NCBI GenBank assembly: GCA_030386875.1 | Contig: CM059567.1 | Location: 58,202,020-58,266,019 of the forward strand | Reading direction: 5' to 3' | Origin: Morinoia aosen | Taxonomy: Eukaryota; Arthropoda; Malacostraca; Amphipoda; Talitridae | DNA length: 64,000 nt | Program-made: the position numbers and the translations under genes | Notes under the pieces: model-generated | Seen by the model: only the letters and a program-made list of their open reading frames with translations | What the model was told of the DNA's origin: nothing | Database searches by the model: none | In this document: piece after piece, positions 56,001-64,000 of the stretch | Position numbering within the stretch: the stretch's first letter is position 1 | Layout: every line of letters begins with the position of its first letter

Positions 56001-58851
56001 AAACTCAAACACAAATATAATATTACTGTGAAACCTTATTAATTCAGGCACTGAGCATTTCACTCAAAAACAATGTCTGGTCGGTCCAGTTACAAATGCG
56101 AGCGCACGGAAATGAAGTTCAGGCCGAAGGTAACTTTAAAAGTGACTCAATTCGTGTGCAAGGCTGCTTTACGAGCGGGATGAGCGCGTAGAAGAGTACA
56201 AGTAACCACTTTATACGAGTTGGAGTACGTATACTGGATACACTGCACTAAATCAAGAGTACAAGTGCGCAGTTTACACGAGATGGAGTACGTATACTGG
56301 ATACACCGCACTAAATCAAGAGTACAAGTGCGCAGTTTACACGAGATGGAGTACGTATACTGGATACACCGCACTAAATCAAGAGTACAAGTGCGCAGTT
56401 TACACGAGATGGAGTACGTATACTGGATACACCGCACTAAATCAAGAGTAAAAGTGCGCAGTTTACACGAGATGGAGTACGTATACTGGATACACCGCAC
56501 TAAATCAAGAGTACAAGTGCACAGTTTACACGAGATGGAGTACGTATACTGGATACACCGCACTAAATCAAGAGTACAAGTGCGCGGTTTACACGAGATG
56601 GAGTACGTATACTGGATACACCGCACTAAATCAAGAGTACAAGTGCGCAGTTTACACGAGATGGAGTACGTATACTGGATACACCGCACTAAATCAAGAG
56701 TACAAGTGCACAGTTTACACGAGATGGAGTACGTATGCTGGATACACCGCGCTAAATCAAGAGTACAAGTGCACAGTTTACACGAGATGGAGTACGTATA
56801 CTGGATACACCGCGCTAAATCAAGAGTACAAGTGCACAGTTTACACGAGATGGAGTACGTATACTGGATACACCGCACTAAATCAAGAGTACAAGTGCAC
56901 ACAGTTTACCCGAGATGGAGTACGTATACTGGATACACCGCACTAAATCAAGAGTACAAGTGCGCAGTTTATACGAGATGGAGTACGTATACTGGATACA
57001 CCGCACTAAATCAAGAGTACAAGTGCGCAGTTTATACGAGATGAAGTACGTACACTGGATACACCGCACTAAATCAAGAGTACAAGTGCGCAGTTTACAC
57101 GAGATGGAGTACGTATGCTGGATACACCGCGCTAAATCAAGAGTACAAGTGCACAGTTTACACGAGATGGAGTACGTATACTGGATACACCGCACTAAAT
57201 CAAGAGTACAAGTGCACAGTTTACACGAGATGGAGTACGTATACTGGATACACCGCACTAAATCAAGAGTACAAGTGCGCGGTTTACACGAGATGGAGTA
57301 CGTATACTGGATACACCGCACTAAATCAAGAGTACAAGTACACAGTTTACACGAGATGGAGTACGTATACTGGATACACCGCACTAAATCAAGAGTACAA
57401 GTGCACAGTTTACCCGAGATGGAGTACGTATACTGGATACACCGCACTAAATCAAGAGTACAAGTGCACAGTTTACACGAGATGGAGTACGTATACTGGA
57501 TGCACCGCACTAAATCAAGAGTTCAAGTACGCAGTTTATACGAGATGAAGTACGTATACTGGATACACCGCACTAAATCAAGAGTACAAGTGCGCAGTTT
57601 ACACGAGATGGAGTACGTATGCTGGATACACCGCGCTAAATCGAGAGTACAAGTGCACAGTTTACACGAGATGGAGTACGTATACTGGATACACCGCACT
57701 AAATCAAGAGTACAAGTGCACAGTTTACACGAGATGGAGTACGTATACTGGATACACCGCACTAAATCAAGAGTACAAGTGCGCGGTTTACACGAGATGG
57801 AGTACGTATACTGGATACACCGCACTAAATCAAGAGTACAAGTGCGCAGTTTACACGAGATGGAGTACGTATACTGGATACACCGCACTAAATCAAGAGT
57901 ACAAGTGCACAGTTTACACGAGATGGAGTACGTATGCTGGATACACCGCGCTAAATCAAGAGTACAAGTGCACAGTTTACACGAGATGGAGTACGTATAC
58001 TGGATACACCGCGCTAAATCAAGAGTACAAGTGCACAGTTTACACGAGATGGAGTACGTATACTGGATACACCGCACTAAATCAAGAGTACAAGTGCACA
58101 CAGTTTACCCGAGATGGAGTACGTATACTGGATACACCGCACTAAATCAAGAGTACAAGTGCGCAGTTTATACGAGATGGAGTACGTATACTGGATACAC
58201 CGCACTAAATCAAGAGTACAAGTGCGCAGTTTACACGAGATGGAGTACGTATGCTGGATACACCGCGCTAAATCAAGAGTATAAGTGCACAGTTTACACG
58301 AGATGGAGTACGTATACTGGATACACCGCACTAAATCAAGAGTACAAGTGCACAGTTTACCCGAGATGGAGTACGTATACTGGATACACCGCACTAAATC
58401 AAGAGTACAAGTGCACAGTTTACCCGAGATGGAGTACGTATACTGGATACACCGCACTAAATCAAGAGTACAAGTGCACAGTTTACACGAGATGGAGTAC
58501 GTATACTGGATACACCGCACTAAATCAAGAGTACAAGTGCGCAGTTTATACAAGATGGAGTATGTATACCGGATACACCGCGCTAAATAACATGAGTCAC
58601 AATTCGAAAAACGTGCAGTTTGTGATGGGAACTTTTTTTGCCATAATCACTTTAAAAATGACCACATACATGCATTCCTAAATACACATTGAAAACAAAG
58701 AATTTATTAAAGCACCAACCTGAGTCCCCGTGTTCATCCAGCCAAGGCTTCCCTGACACTATGGCGTAGAAATAGTACATGATCCACGTGATGTAGACGT
58801 TGTAGTACACGGCCGTGATCGCTTCTATGAGGATGAGGCTCCAGCCAACAC
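40921..58851 (-). CDS. Divergent SLC6-family (sodium:neurotransmitter symporter) gene, 3' ten exons, 5' end outside the window
   Basis: Join, in transcript order: 58720-58851, 55563-55632, 52512-52705, 50423-50514, 49520-49599, 48005-48212, 47037-47265, 45983-46095, 45287-45481, 40921-41049. These give 479 codons plus TAA. Every junction is GT-AG and keeps the frame. Order: TM3, EL2, TM4-5, IL/EL3, TM6, TM7-8, TM9-10, TM11, TM12, tail. SLC6 signatures: VYYNVYITWIMYYF (TM3), LWVDAFKHIFFTFG (TM6 entry), ISSHN (family SYN), GVNSQ (family GLDSxF), LLLERATTGPAS (TM10) and LLRPTPSFAPQ (tail). TM1-TM2 exons were not found to the right as far as 64000, so the gene runs off the window. ATTGPA in TM10 recalls the monoamine transporters, but the subfamily is unresolved. 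Several ion-site positions differ from the family. SLC6 proteins are plasma-membrane cotransporters with a LeuT fold; the substrate here is unknown. Confidence 0.88.
41101..45182. repeat. 27-bp satellite array, about 151 copies, filling the last SLC6 intron
   Basis: The unit is gatacgcttcaaatacgtta plus ttaatat. Sub-types alternate in a four-unit (108-bp) higher-order repeat at 41200-41640 and again later. Longer blocks of about 0.6-1.6 kb recur (the gatgcgcttcaaagacgcta variant at 42668 and 44315 starts the same succession). 27 is a multiple of 3 and the unit has no stop on either strand in some frames, so frames of over 1000 codons exist on both strands. They encode only a nine-residue cycle and are not genes. 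Confidence 0.97.
45287..45481 (-). CDS. SLC6 exon, end of TM11 and TM12
   Basis: Acceptor tttatttcag. The donor is aggg followed by gtgcgt, the same donor hexamer as the TM9-10 exon. Encodes LVFIFSIITFVNED (completes TM11), a loop, and TM12 (WGEVMINVVILAVGLVFSVH). Without splicing the frame meets TGA at 45275-45277 four codons later, so retention of the intron would give a protein lacking the tail. Confidence 0.87.
45482..45982 (-). other. SLC6 intron between TM12 and TM11 exons
   Basis: Short AT-rich intron. It contains a small repeat (acacgatggcagcaac, three copies at about 45917-45977) next to the donor. Confidence 0.7.
45983..46095 (-). CDS. SLC6 exon, TM11
   Basis: Acceptor ttgtgtcttcag, donor gtgagt. 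Encodes FQRLAAIMSGVLQLKMPLLL then KLYFRATWMLVTPLVLL, matching the family pattern of a loop helix, W..CW and TPL at TM11. The repeated caacacgatggcag motif just past the donor is intronic. Confidence 0.9.
46096..46270. repeat. About 85-bp repeat beginning at the SLC6 TM11 exon acceptor
   Basis: Blocks ccattggactcgagatta and gactggaaaattcactagct recur, giving about two and a half copies. The first copy begins at the exon border; in the next copy the position of the acceptor AG is AT. Confidence 0.75.
46271..46789 (-). other. SLC6 intron sequence (TM9-10 to TM11)
   Basis: AT-rich intron, no further structure seen. Confidence 0.6.
46790..47030. repeat. Degenerate 'acgcaagaattcagga' repeats next to the TM9-10 exon donor
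   Basis: About nine imperfect copies of 16-31 bp, ending within about 10 bp of the donor at 47036. Confidence 0.8.
47037..47265 (-). CDS. SLC6 exon, TM9-TM10
   Basis: Acceptor cattttgtcgcag, donor gtgcgt. Encodes VMGVQSLIINVSDRWERLRA, TM9 (SGSVCALMLLLGLPLITRAG, family LGLP.VT.GG) and TM10 (LLLERATTGPASLLVCLLHA). GC-rich. It leaves one base that completes Gly with the next exon. Confidence 0.92.
47266..47440. repeat. Duplicated acceptor region of the SLC6 TM9-10 exon
   Basis: The stretch upstream of the exon (minus strand ...cccattttgtcgcag) is present twice. The second copy reads cccattttgacgcag near 47351-47365. Both copies are followed by similar sequence and attagatt repeats. Confidence 0.75.
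47441..47710 (+). repeat. Dispersed repeat family X, forward copy in SLC6 intron
   Basis: Contains ggtaccatttagcgtggaga, taagggaacgcggtttctat, agacagcagtgaaccgaaaa and aaaggcctatttaactcaca in the same order as the 54.6-kb copy. Confidence 0.75.
47790..48050. repeat. Tandem duplication (143-bp offset) of the SLC6 TM8 exon end and donor
   Basis: gcttcgaagcagacctgcga followed by gttgacgccgacgcagaa occurs at 47848 and 47991. The right copy is the real exon border. The left copy contains the same coding segment (MVFCVGVNSQ) and the same donor but no evident acceptor before it. Confidence 0.9.
48005..48212 (-). CDS. SLC6 exon, TM7-TM8
   Basis: Acceptor taattcacag. The donor is cag followed by gtctgc, weak, chosen because it joins GVNSQ to VMGVQSLI in line with the family. 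Encodes DAFLQVIFDFLVSLVAFVLV (TM7), a short loop with VYPKAMAF (family YPEA), and SFFFVMVFCVGVNSQ (TM8). The loop between TM7 and the YPEA-like motif looks about ten residues shorter than in monoamine transporters. A second possible donor (gag followed by gtgttc) is 16 nt downstream. Confidence 0.88.
48399..48560. mobile_element. hAT-type MITE with 8-bp target duplication, in SLC6 intron
   Basis: Terminal inverted repeats: cagggatctacaaac at the left and gtttggagacccctg at the right. Flanks atttaaat (48391-48398) and ctttaaat (48561-48568) match at 7 of 8 positions. It carries the gcggcccgcgggcc palindrome typical of hAT ends. No coding capacity. Confidence 0.88.
48569..49186 (-). other. SLC6 intron sequence (TM6 to TM7-8)
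   Basis: No further element recognised besides the hAT MITE and the family-P copy that follows. Confidence 0.55.
49187..49413 (-). mobile_element. piggyBac-type MITE (family P), one decayed end, in SLC6 intron
   Basis: The right end gtcgcggttaacgtgttaa is intact. The left end (cgaccgcgacgtgagtcgccggtgt) is decayed and lacks TTAA. The interior matches the copy at 49893. Confidence 0.75.
49520..49599 (-). CDS. SLC6 exon, TM6
   Basis: Acceptor ttttgtttcag, donor gtgagt. Encodes IFFTFGLTLSGVPAISSHNS and ILRNLI plus two bases of a Trp codon. IFF.FG and S.HN align with the family IFFSLG...SYN. The unwound segment has LTLSGVP instead of the usual Gly-rich sequence. Confidence 0.92.
49893..50122 (+). 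mobile_element. piggyBac-type MITE (family P), best-preserved copy
   Basis: TTAA at both ends (49893-49896, 50119-50122). Termini ttaacacgttagttgcgatg and taccgcaatgaatgtgttaa are imperfect inverted repeats. A self-complementary acccaccggtgggt motif occurs near the right end (about 50088-50101). 230 bp, non-coding, in an SLC6 intron. Confidence 0.88.
50423..50514 (-). CDS. SLC6 exon, extracellular loop 3
   Basis: Acceptor gttattttcag, donor gtgagt. Encodes LFASTSYESAVKVEWTKLQD then FPLWVDAFKH. W..L.....W.DA is the SLC6 pattern just before TM6. The last residue is His where the family normally has Gln (the Gln of QIFFS). Confidence 0.9.
50693..50785. repeat. About 46-bp tandem duplication
   Basis: tattgagctaaaatagagct followed by a(c/t)attgcactgacacct occurs twice. 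Confidence 0.85.
50935..51250 (+). repeat. Dispersed repeat family X, forward copy in SLC6 intron
   Basis: Contains caccatttaatatggagtta, agagaacgcggaatttacgc, aggacagcagtgaaccgaaa and tctatttcaacaaaaagaaa, colinear with the other copies. Confidence 0.75.
51251..52511 (-). other. SLC6 intron sequence (TM4-5 to EL3)
   Basis: No exon or element recognised in this stretch. Confidence 0.5.
52512..52705 (-). CDS. SLC6 exon, TM4-TM5
   Basis: Acceptor ctcgtgtgtgcag, donor gtgagc. Encodes the end of EL2 (DEVIYTANKPWTGFDEI), TM4 (ACLTVTWVCVFMFLSRNI) and TM5 (MLYFFVLLPLVLLIFLCML). The F(K)ATKMLYF stretch matches the family KSTGKVVYF loop. Confidence 0.9.
52706..54595 (-). other. SLC6 intron sequence (EL2 to TM4-5), left part
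   Basis: Holds a three-copy 'agatgtttctcat' repeat (53390-53465) and a tRNA-like fragment at 53286-53350. Otherwise featureless. Confidence 0.5.
53286..53350 (-). repeat. Possible decayed tRNA-like or SINE head
   Basis: The minus strand shows cagtgatgctaagg, then cttcagacaagaaggtcgat, then ggttcaattccc, resembling the A box, anticodon region and B box of a tRNA. No matching acceptor stem, so not a functional tRNA. Confidence 0.35.
54596..54960 (+). repeat. Dispersed repeat family X, longest forward copy
   Basis: Runs from the attagattattagttagttt side through caccatttagtatggagtta, agggaacgcgaaatctatgc, aggacagcagtgaaccaaaa and aaggcctacctaactcttag to cccatagatacaatagttgt. No coding capacity. 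Lies in an SLC6 intron. Confidence 0.75.
55563..55632 (-). CDS. SLC6 exon, extracellular loop 2
   Basis: Acceptor tttttttcaacag, donor gtaagt, 70 bp. It was found by phase: with one base carried from the TM3 exon it reads VCYVDTSNSSGNKYHNYSAR then QFIN. Two N-glycosylation sequons (NSS, NYS) fit the usual large glycosylated loop, and SARQFIN fits the family SA..EFF. The other two frames do not fit the neighbouring exons. Only one Cys is visible in the loop, where the family usually has a disulfide pair. Confidence 0.8.
55788..56040. repeat. About 64-bp degenerate repeat, four copies
   Basis: Units of 'aactcaaacccagaaacaat' then 'attactgtgagctcatatccagataaacccagt' precede the 63-bp array. Confidence 0.85.
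56213..58590. repeat. 63-bp tandem array, about 38 copies, in SLC6 intron
   Basis: The unit starts gtacgtatactggatacacc and includes gcactaaatcaagagtacaa and gtgcacagtttacacgagat. Starts at 56225 and 56288 show the 63-bp period. A longer block is duplicated: the run of variants at about 56500-56910 recurs at about 57680-58100. Plus and minus frames of up to 588 codons are 21-residue cycles, not genes. Confidence 0.97.
58720..58851 (-). CDS. SLC6 exon, TM3
   Basis: Acceptor ...cgtgcag, donor gttggt. Enters with two bases of a split codon and leaves with one. Encodes VGWSLILIEAITAVYYNVYI, TWIMYYFYAIVSGKPW and LDEHGDS. The YYNV..TW..YY pattern is the SLC6 TM3 signature, and KPW corresponds to the family LPW at the start of extracellular loop 2. 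Confidence 0.9.
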
Positions 58852-59019
58852 CTGCACGAGTGAGCGGACATGAAATTTCAGAAGAAAACTTTTTTTAGCA
58901 GAATAAATAAACTCGGAATATACTTGGTGATAAATGACTTTATATCAGCTTTAGCCAAATACCCTGGAGAAATCGCCTTTACAGGGTCCACAATAATAAA
59001 TTCATTTATTTTATCACCT
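58852..59019 (-). other. SLC6 intron sequence right of the TM3 exon
   Basis: Short unique stretch between the exon acceptor and the 33-bp array. Confidence 0.6.
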
Positions 59020-60868
59020 TTTTTGGTAATACTCAATTTCTCTCCCACCTTTTTGATAACATTACTCAATTTCTCTCCCACCTTTTTGATAACATTACTC
59101 AATTACTCTCCCACCTTTTTGATAACATTACTCAATTTCTCTCCCACCTTTTTGATAACATTACTCAATTACTCTCCCACCTTTTTGATAACATTACTCA
59201 ATTACTCTCCCACCTTTTTGATAACATTACTCAATTACTCTCCCACCTTTTTGATAACATTACTCAATTTCTCTCCCACCTTTTTGATAACATTACTCAA
59301 TTACTCTCCCACCTTTTTGATAACATTACTCAATTTCTCTCCCACCTTTTTGATAACATTACTCAATTACTCTCCCACCTTTTTGATAACATTACTCAAT
59401 TACTCTCCCACCTTTTTGATAACATTACTCAATTACTCTCCCACCTTTTTGATAACATTACTCAATTACTCTCCCACCTTTTTGATAACATTACTCAATT
59501 ACTCTCCCACCTTTTTGATAACATTACTCAATTACTCTCCCACCTTTTCGATAACATTACTCAATTACTCTCCCACCTTTTCGATAACATTACTCAATTA
59601 CTCTCCCACCTTTTCGATAACATTACTCAATTTCTCTCCCACCTTTTCGATAACATTACTCAATTACTCTCCCACCTTTTTGATAACATTACTCAATTAC
59701 TCTCCCACCTTTTTGATAACATTACTCAATTACTCTCCCACCTTATTGATAAAAGTACTCAATTACTCTCCCACCATTTTGATAACATTACTCAATTACT
59801 CTCCCACCTTTTCGATAACATTACTCAATTACTCTCCCACCTTTTTGATAACATTACTCAATTACTCTCCCACCTTTTTGATAACATTACTCAATTACTC
59901 TCCCACCTTATTGATAAAAGTACTCAATTACTCTCCCACCATTTTGATAACATTACTCAATTACTCTCCCACCTTTTCGATAACATTACTCAATTACTCT
60001 CCCACCTTTTCGATAACATTACTCAATTACTCTCCCACCTTATTGATAACATTACTCAATTACTCTCCCACCTTATTGATAAAATTACTCAATTACTCTC
60101 CCACCTTATTAATAAAATTACTCAATTACTCTCCCACCTTTTTTGATGACATTACTCAATTACTCTCCCACCTTTTTGATAACATTACTCAATTACTCTC
60201 CCACCTTTTTGATAACATTACTCAATTACTCTCCCACCTTTTTGATAACATTACTCAATTACTCTCCCACCTTATTGATAACATTACTCAATTACTCTCC
60301 CACCTTATTGATAACATTACTCGATTACTCTCCCACCTTATTGATAACATTACTCAATTACTCTCCCACCTTATTAATAAAATTACTCAATTACTCTCCC
60401 ACCTTTTTTGATGACATTACTCAATTACTCTCCCACCTTTTTGATAACATTACTCAATTACTCTCCCACCTTTTTGATAACATTACTCAATTACTCTCCC
60501 ACCTTATTGATAACATTACTCGATTACTCTCCCACCTTATTGATAACATTACTCAATTACTCTCCCACCTTATTAATAAAATTACTCAATTACTCTCCCA
60601 CCTTATTAATAAAATTACTCAATTACTCTCCTACCTTTTTTGATGACATTACTCAATTACTCTCCCACCTTTTTGATAACATTACTCAATTACTCTCCCA
60701 CCTTTTTGATAACATTACTCAATTACTCTCCCACCTTATTGATAACATTACTCAATTACTCTCCCACCTTATTGATAACATTACTCGATTACTCTCCCAC
60801 CTTATTGATAACATTACTCGATTACTCTCCCACCTTTTTGATAACATTACTCAATTACTCTCCCACCT
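59020..60868. repeat. 33-bp tandem array, about 56 copies
   Basis: The unit is ctcaattactctcccacctt plus tttgataacatta. Spacer variants are cttttt, cttttc and cttatt. A 34-bp variant unit (cttttttgatgac) occurs at about 60145, 60410 and 60642, marking higher-order blocks of 265 and 232 bp (8 and 7 units plus one base). Open frames of up to 513 codons are 11-residue cycles, not genes. Confidence 0.97.
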
Positions 60869-63018
60869 TGTACTGGCGTATAATAAGTGTATAGTTGCAT
60901 GTAATGCAGTGAGCTATACGAGTATAGCGTAGTGGCGGAAAATATAGGTATGAATGAGTGACGTATGGTATAACTTCAGTTCTATTTACGACTGTTCTCG
61001 AATGCTAGGATAGAAGAGATATTATCTCACAAGTTAATTCGCCAAAAAATGAATTTTTATTCAGCCCCTGATATATGTACATCGCAGTTAAGCAGACAAT
61101 CTTAGCTTAGAATGAAACAACTTGAGTGTATCAAAGTTGCTCAACAAGGAAGTATATGAACAGCAAATATGTTCGGTAATAACCTCGTAAACGCTGTCAT
61201 GTACGAAATATACTCGAGAAATTTATTCACTGATTTTAAATAATAATATTATTATGTATCTTAGATACCTACCAACTTTTAGAACCTATAAATCTTTTTA
61301 TCTTTCTTATATCTTCAACATGCAGCTTCATGAATATCTACGGATTTTCATTTTAAATTGTCGTACCATATTCCACATACATCACATTATTAATATTAAA
61401 AATCAGTGTACAATATTTTTCGTGTACACTATGGTGCAGAAATAGTAGAAATTCATAATAGTATTCATGAATCAGTTCTATTTTGTCTGCGACGGTCTGT
61501 TACGATGGAAAATCTTACCTAATAATACTTTTGGTGCTTTTATTTGATTTTTTGGTGTCCGCTTCTTCCGTCTCTCTGTGACGCTCATAAGGATGCCTAA
61601 TGACCGTATCTGTGATACGAGTTTCACTAGCGCACAGGTACGAGAATAATTTAATCGCAGATACTATTAGGATGGATATATTTGTTTGCCATCTACATCT
61701 GGAACAAAAATTCAAGGAAAATATTGAATCCCATCATTTTTGACAGGCAGTGTAGACTACATAGTATTGCAAGGTTAGTTCAATAGCATAGATACACGAT
61801 TCAACTACTTCGTATCTGATCGGGTCTCAAGGAAAGATATAAAATCTGGCAGTGTATCATTTGTTCATTAGAAACAATTCCGCGAGTGAGTGGTAGCTCG
61901 GACTTGAAAATAACGCGGTTATTTTAATGGGCATGAGCATTTGTACTGATAGTGTTTCAAGCGTCCACACACAACACTCGGTGCTAGACGAGTGCTGGAC
62001 GATCACACCGTGTCTCCAGTCAAGGCCACTCCAACTGCGATCTAACACAATGCTTTCGGCTCTGTGCAATTATTGTCGAGCGCAAGGGAAACCAACAAGT
62101 GGTACTCAATAATCAAGGATGCAGGCCTTCTGCAGCAAATTTAAAAAAATTATCATATCGCTAATTAGCGAGTGCTGTTGACGGGAAAGAGAGAGGATCT
62201 ATCGTGAAAATTTAACTGTCTTACTGACTATATTGAAGTTATTAAGAAAGAACGTTATTCTTTTTACAGTTTTCTTTTACATTTTTTTATCCTTGAACTT
62301 CTCTCGTTAATTAATGCGTTATGGTGGTAAAGCCTAGTTTTCAGGATTTTCATTCGCGGTCGTTCCTCCATGCACTTATCTTAGGCGACTTGTTTGTTTA
62401 CCTTAGCGAAGTTTTTCTTTTTTTCTGTTAAATTAAAAATTTCTTCCGTACTTCTTTACCCTGAGATGTTTGGAGTGTTGACAAGGTTGATGTGTGCATG
62501 CTATATCACTGTAGTCATTCCGGAGATAGACCCTAACAACTGTTGGTGGTTATGCATGACTGTTTTGTCATGTAGCCATTGATTTCATACTCTTCTAATG
62601 TACCGTAATCTAACGAAACTTTCAATGTAGGAGCCTTCGGACCAACTGGCGTAATCAAACCGAGGTTTCTAAATTTTAGTGCGTAAAACTGAGGCAAGAA
62701 TGTAGCATAAATTGCGTCAAATCATGAAAACCCAAAAAAAAAATTTGCCTATCTTTCCTAAATTTACCTGCCGCCAAACTTGTTGACAACCGTTCAAAAC
62801 TATGAAAATTTTAGTTAATGGTAAAATAGCTTTACTTTTTTGATAATTATCCTATGTAAAGCTTAAACTTCAATAAGTCGCACGACCAAGTCTACACGCA
62901 AAAGGAAATCAACATTTGAGTACCGTTTCATTTCGTCCTCACATAATAATTTAGTTTAATCGTTCCATCTCAGAATAGTACAAAGCAACCCTACTAAAAA
63001 CACATAAAATCTAGCTAG
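60869..63018. other. Sequence upstream of the SLC6 TM3 exon, no exon found
   Basis: I looked on the minus strand for the SLC6 TM1-TM2 signature (W......G...GLGNVWRFPY) and did not find it. Small frames show no signature. It is probably intron of the SLC6 gene. Confidence 0.5.
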
Positions 63019-63020
63019 TA

Positions 63021-63227
63021 CAGGGTGGCGCATGAGTAACGCACCCTTTCCTCTTCCTGCTCCGTATCACAGCTACACGCGGAGGCATCCCTGCATCACC
63101 ACCGCCTCATCAGTCTTGGAGACGAGGCCACAATTAAACAGTGAGGTCGTTATTGATCGTAAATTACCTAGTTTTGGCTCGCAACGATGCATTGGAATTA
63201 AGGATGCGTTACTTATGCGCCACTCTG
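63021..63227. mobile_element. mariner/Tc1-like MITE with TA target duplication
   Basis: Terminal inverted repeats cagggtggcgcatgagtaac and the inverse gttacttatgcgccactctg are 28 bp long in full, with few mismatches. TA is present on both sides (63019-63020, 63228-63229). 207 bp, non-coding. The termini are typical of the IS630-Tc1-mariner group. Confidence 0.85.
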
Positions 63228-63404
63228 TATAATGCATCTTTACTCCGACAGACCCGCCTCCCACTAAAGTGACATGAACTCTCCTTTTGATTAAGAAAGT
63301 CCGTCCAGCCACGATTCTATGCTCAACTGTTTTGCAAGTCACCACAGCCCCATCACAGATGTTTGAAAATCAGCACATGAAATTTAAGGCCCTAAAAACC
63401 AAAA

Positions 63405-63588
63405 AGCGGCCCATAGACCATCAATTTAATTGCCAATATCATTGACTCAATATATTGATGAAATTTTTTTTGCTCGGTAAGTAAATTTTTTGACGGTCGC
63501 CAATTAAGCCCACAGACGATCAATTAAATTGTCAATATTCATTATTGTCAATTATATTGACAATAAAATTGATCGTCTATTGGCCGCT
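63405..63588. mobile_element. 180-bp MITE (family M), copy 2
   Basis: Starts agcggcccatagaccatc and ends gatcgtctattggccgct, with the same order of internal blocks as 14091-14266 (ctcaatatattgatgaaa, gcccacagacgatcaatta, attgtcaattatattgacaa). Confidence 0.87.
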
Positions 63589-63744
63589 CTAATTTGCAAT
63601 GAACCCCTGCAAATAAAAACACAAATCCTCGAATGAACGCCTCTGAATTGTTTTCGGTTGCACACTAGGGGGCATTTTTTTTAATCTTTTTATTTATATG
63701 TTTGTATAATTTCTAAGTGATAACTCTGGGACAGAACGCAATCC

Positions 63745-64000
63745 CCATTGACTCTCAACTACACTGGCCTACCGCTGCACTGACCCCCTACACTGCGACA
63801 GGCCCCTACACTGCAACACTAACCCTTTATACTGCAACACTAACCCCTTATACTGCTACACAGACCAACTGCAACACTGGCCTACTGCTAGAATGACCAT
63901 CTACACTGCAAAACTGACCCCTACATTGCAAAACTGACCCCTATACTGCAACACTAACCCTTTATACTGCAACACTAACCCTTTATACTGCAACACTAAC
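63745..64000. repeat. 22-bp degenerate tandem array, cut by the window edge
   Basis: The unit is ccctttatactgcaacacta plus ac. Early units (gcccctacactgcaacactg) are more diverged; the last ones are identical. It continues past base 64000. Confidence 0.9.

Noticed and set aside
56147-58681. Frames of up to 588 codons with MEYVYWIHRTKSRVQV-type repeats and minus frames with CTCTLDLVRCIQYTYS
   Set aside because: They are both readings of the 63-bp intronic array.
58870-60932. 513-codon frame with LLNYSPTFLIT repeats
   Set aside because: 33-bp array; a run of identical 11-residue units, in the intron or flank upstream of the SLC6 TM3 exon.
63073-63345. 90-codon minus-strand frame
   Set aside because: It overlaps the mariner-like MITE; no domain recognised.

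Overview
The window is eukaryotic nuclear DNA, AT-rich, with spliced genes, GT-AG introns of 0.8 to 4.2 kb, many DNA-transposon remnants and a very large amount of tandem repeat. The two recognisable proteins (an SS18/SSXT homologue and an SLC6 transporter) and the intron layout fit an invertebrate animal, most likely an arthropod. The species cannot be told from the sequence. No bacterial operons, CRISPR arrays or intact viral genes were seen.

Layout. 0-27 kb holds no recognised gene: it carries tandem arrays (32, 22, 81, 42, 78, 27 and 17 bp units), short transposon-like repeats (piggyBac-type TTAA elements, a tRNA-derived SINE, a 180-bp MITE), a nest of foldback elements (21-25 kb) and a 1.15-kb TTAA-flanked element (25-26.2 kb). 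Three weak coding candidates lie on the minus strand (1.2 kb, 3.4-4.6 kb, 14.6-15.0 kb). 27.59-36.17 kb (+) is a complete five-exon SS18 homologue, 540 codons plus stop, a BAF (SWI/SNF) chromatin-remodelling subunit. 40.92-58.85 kb (-) is the 3' part of a divergent SLC6 (sodium:neurotransmitter symporter) gene. Ten exons with matching phases cover TM3 to the C-terminal tail; the TM1-TM2 exons must lie to the right of the window. 58.9-64 kb is the upstream intron or flank of that gene, with a 33-bp array, a mariner-like MITE and a second copy of the 180-bp MITE.

The long open frames in the window (up to 1376 codons, several on both strands of the same DNA) are by-products of tandem arrays whose unit has no stop codon. 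They are not genes. The last SLC6 intron is about 96% one 27-bp satellite.

The most unusual pattern is at exon-intron junctions. In both genes tandem duplications include a splice site: the SS18 exon 4 donor is repeated five more times in intron 4, and one of those copies is in frame and open. The SLC6 TM8 exon donor is present twice, and the acceptor region of the TM9-10 exon is present twice. The two genes have no evident functional link.
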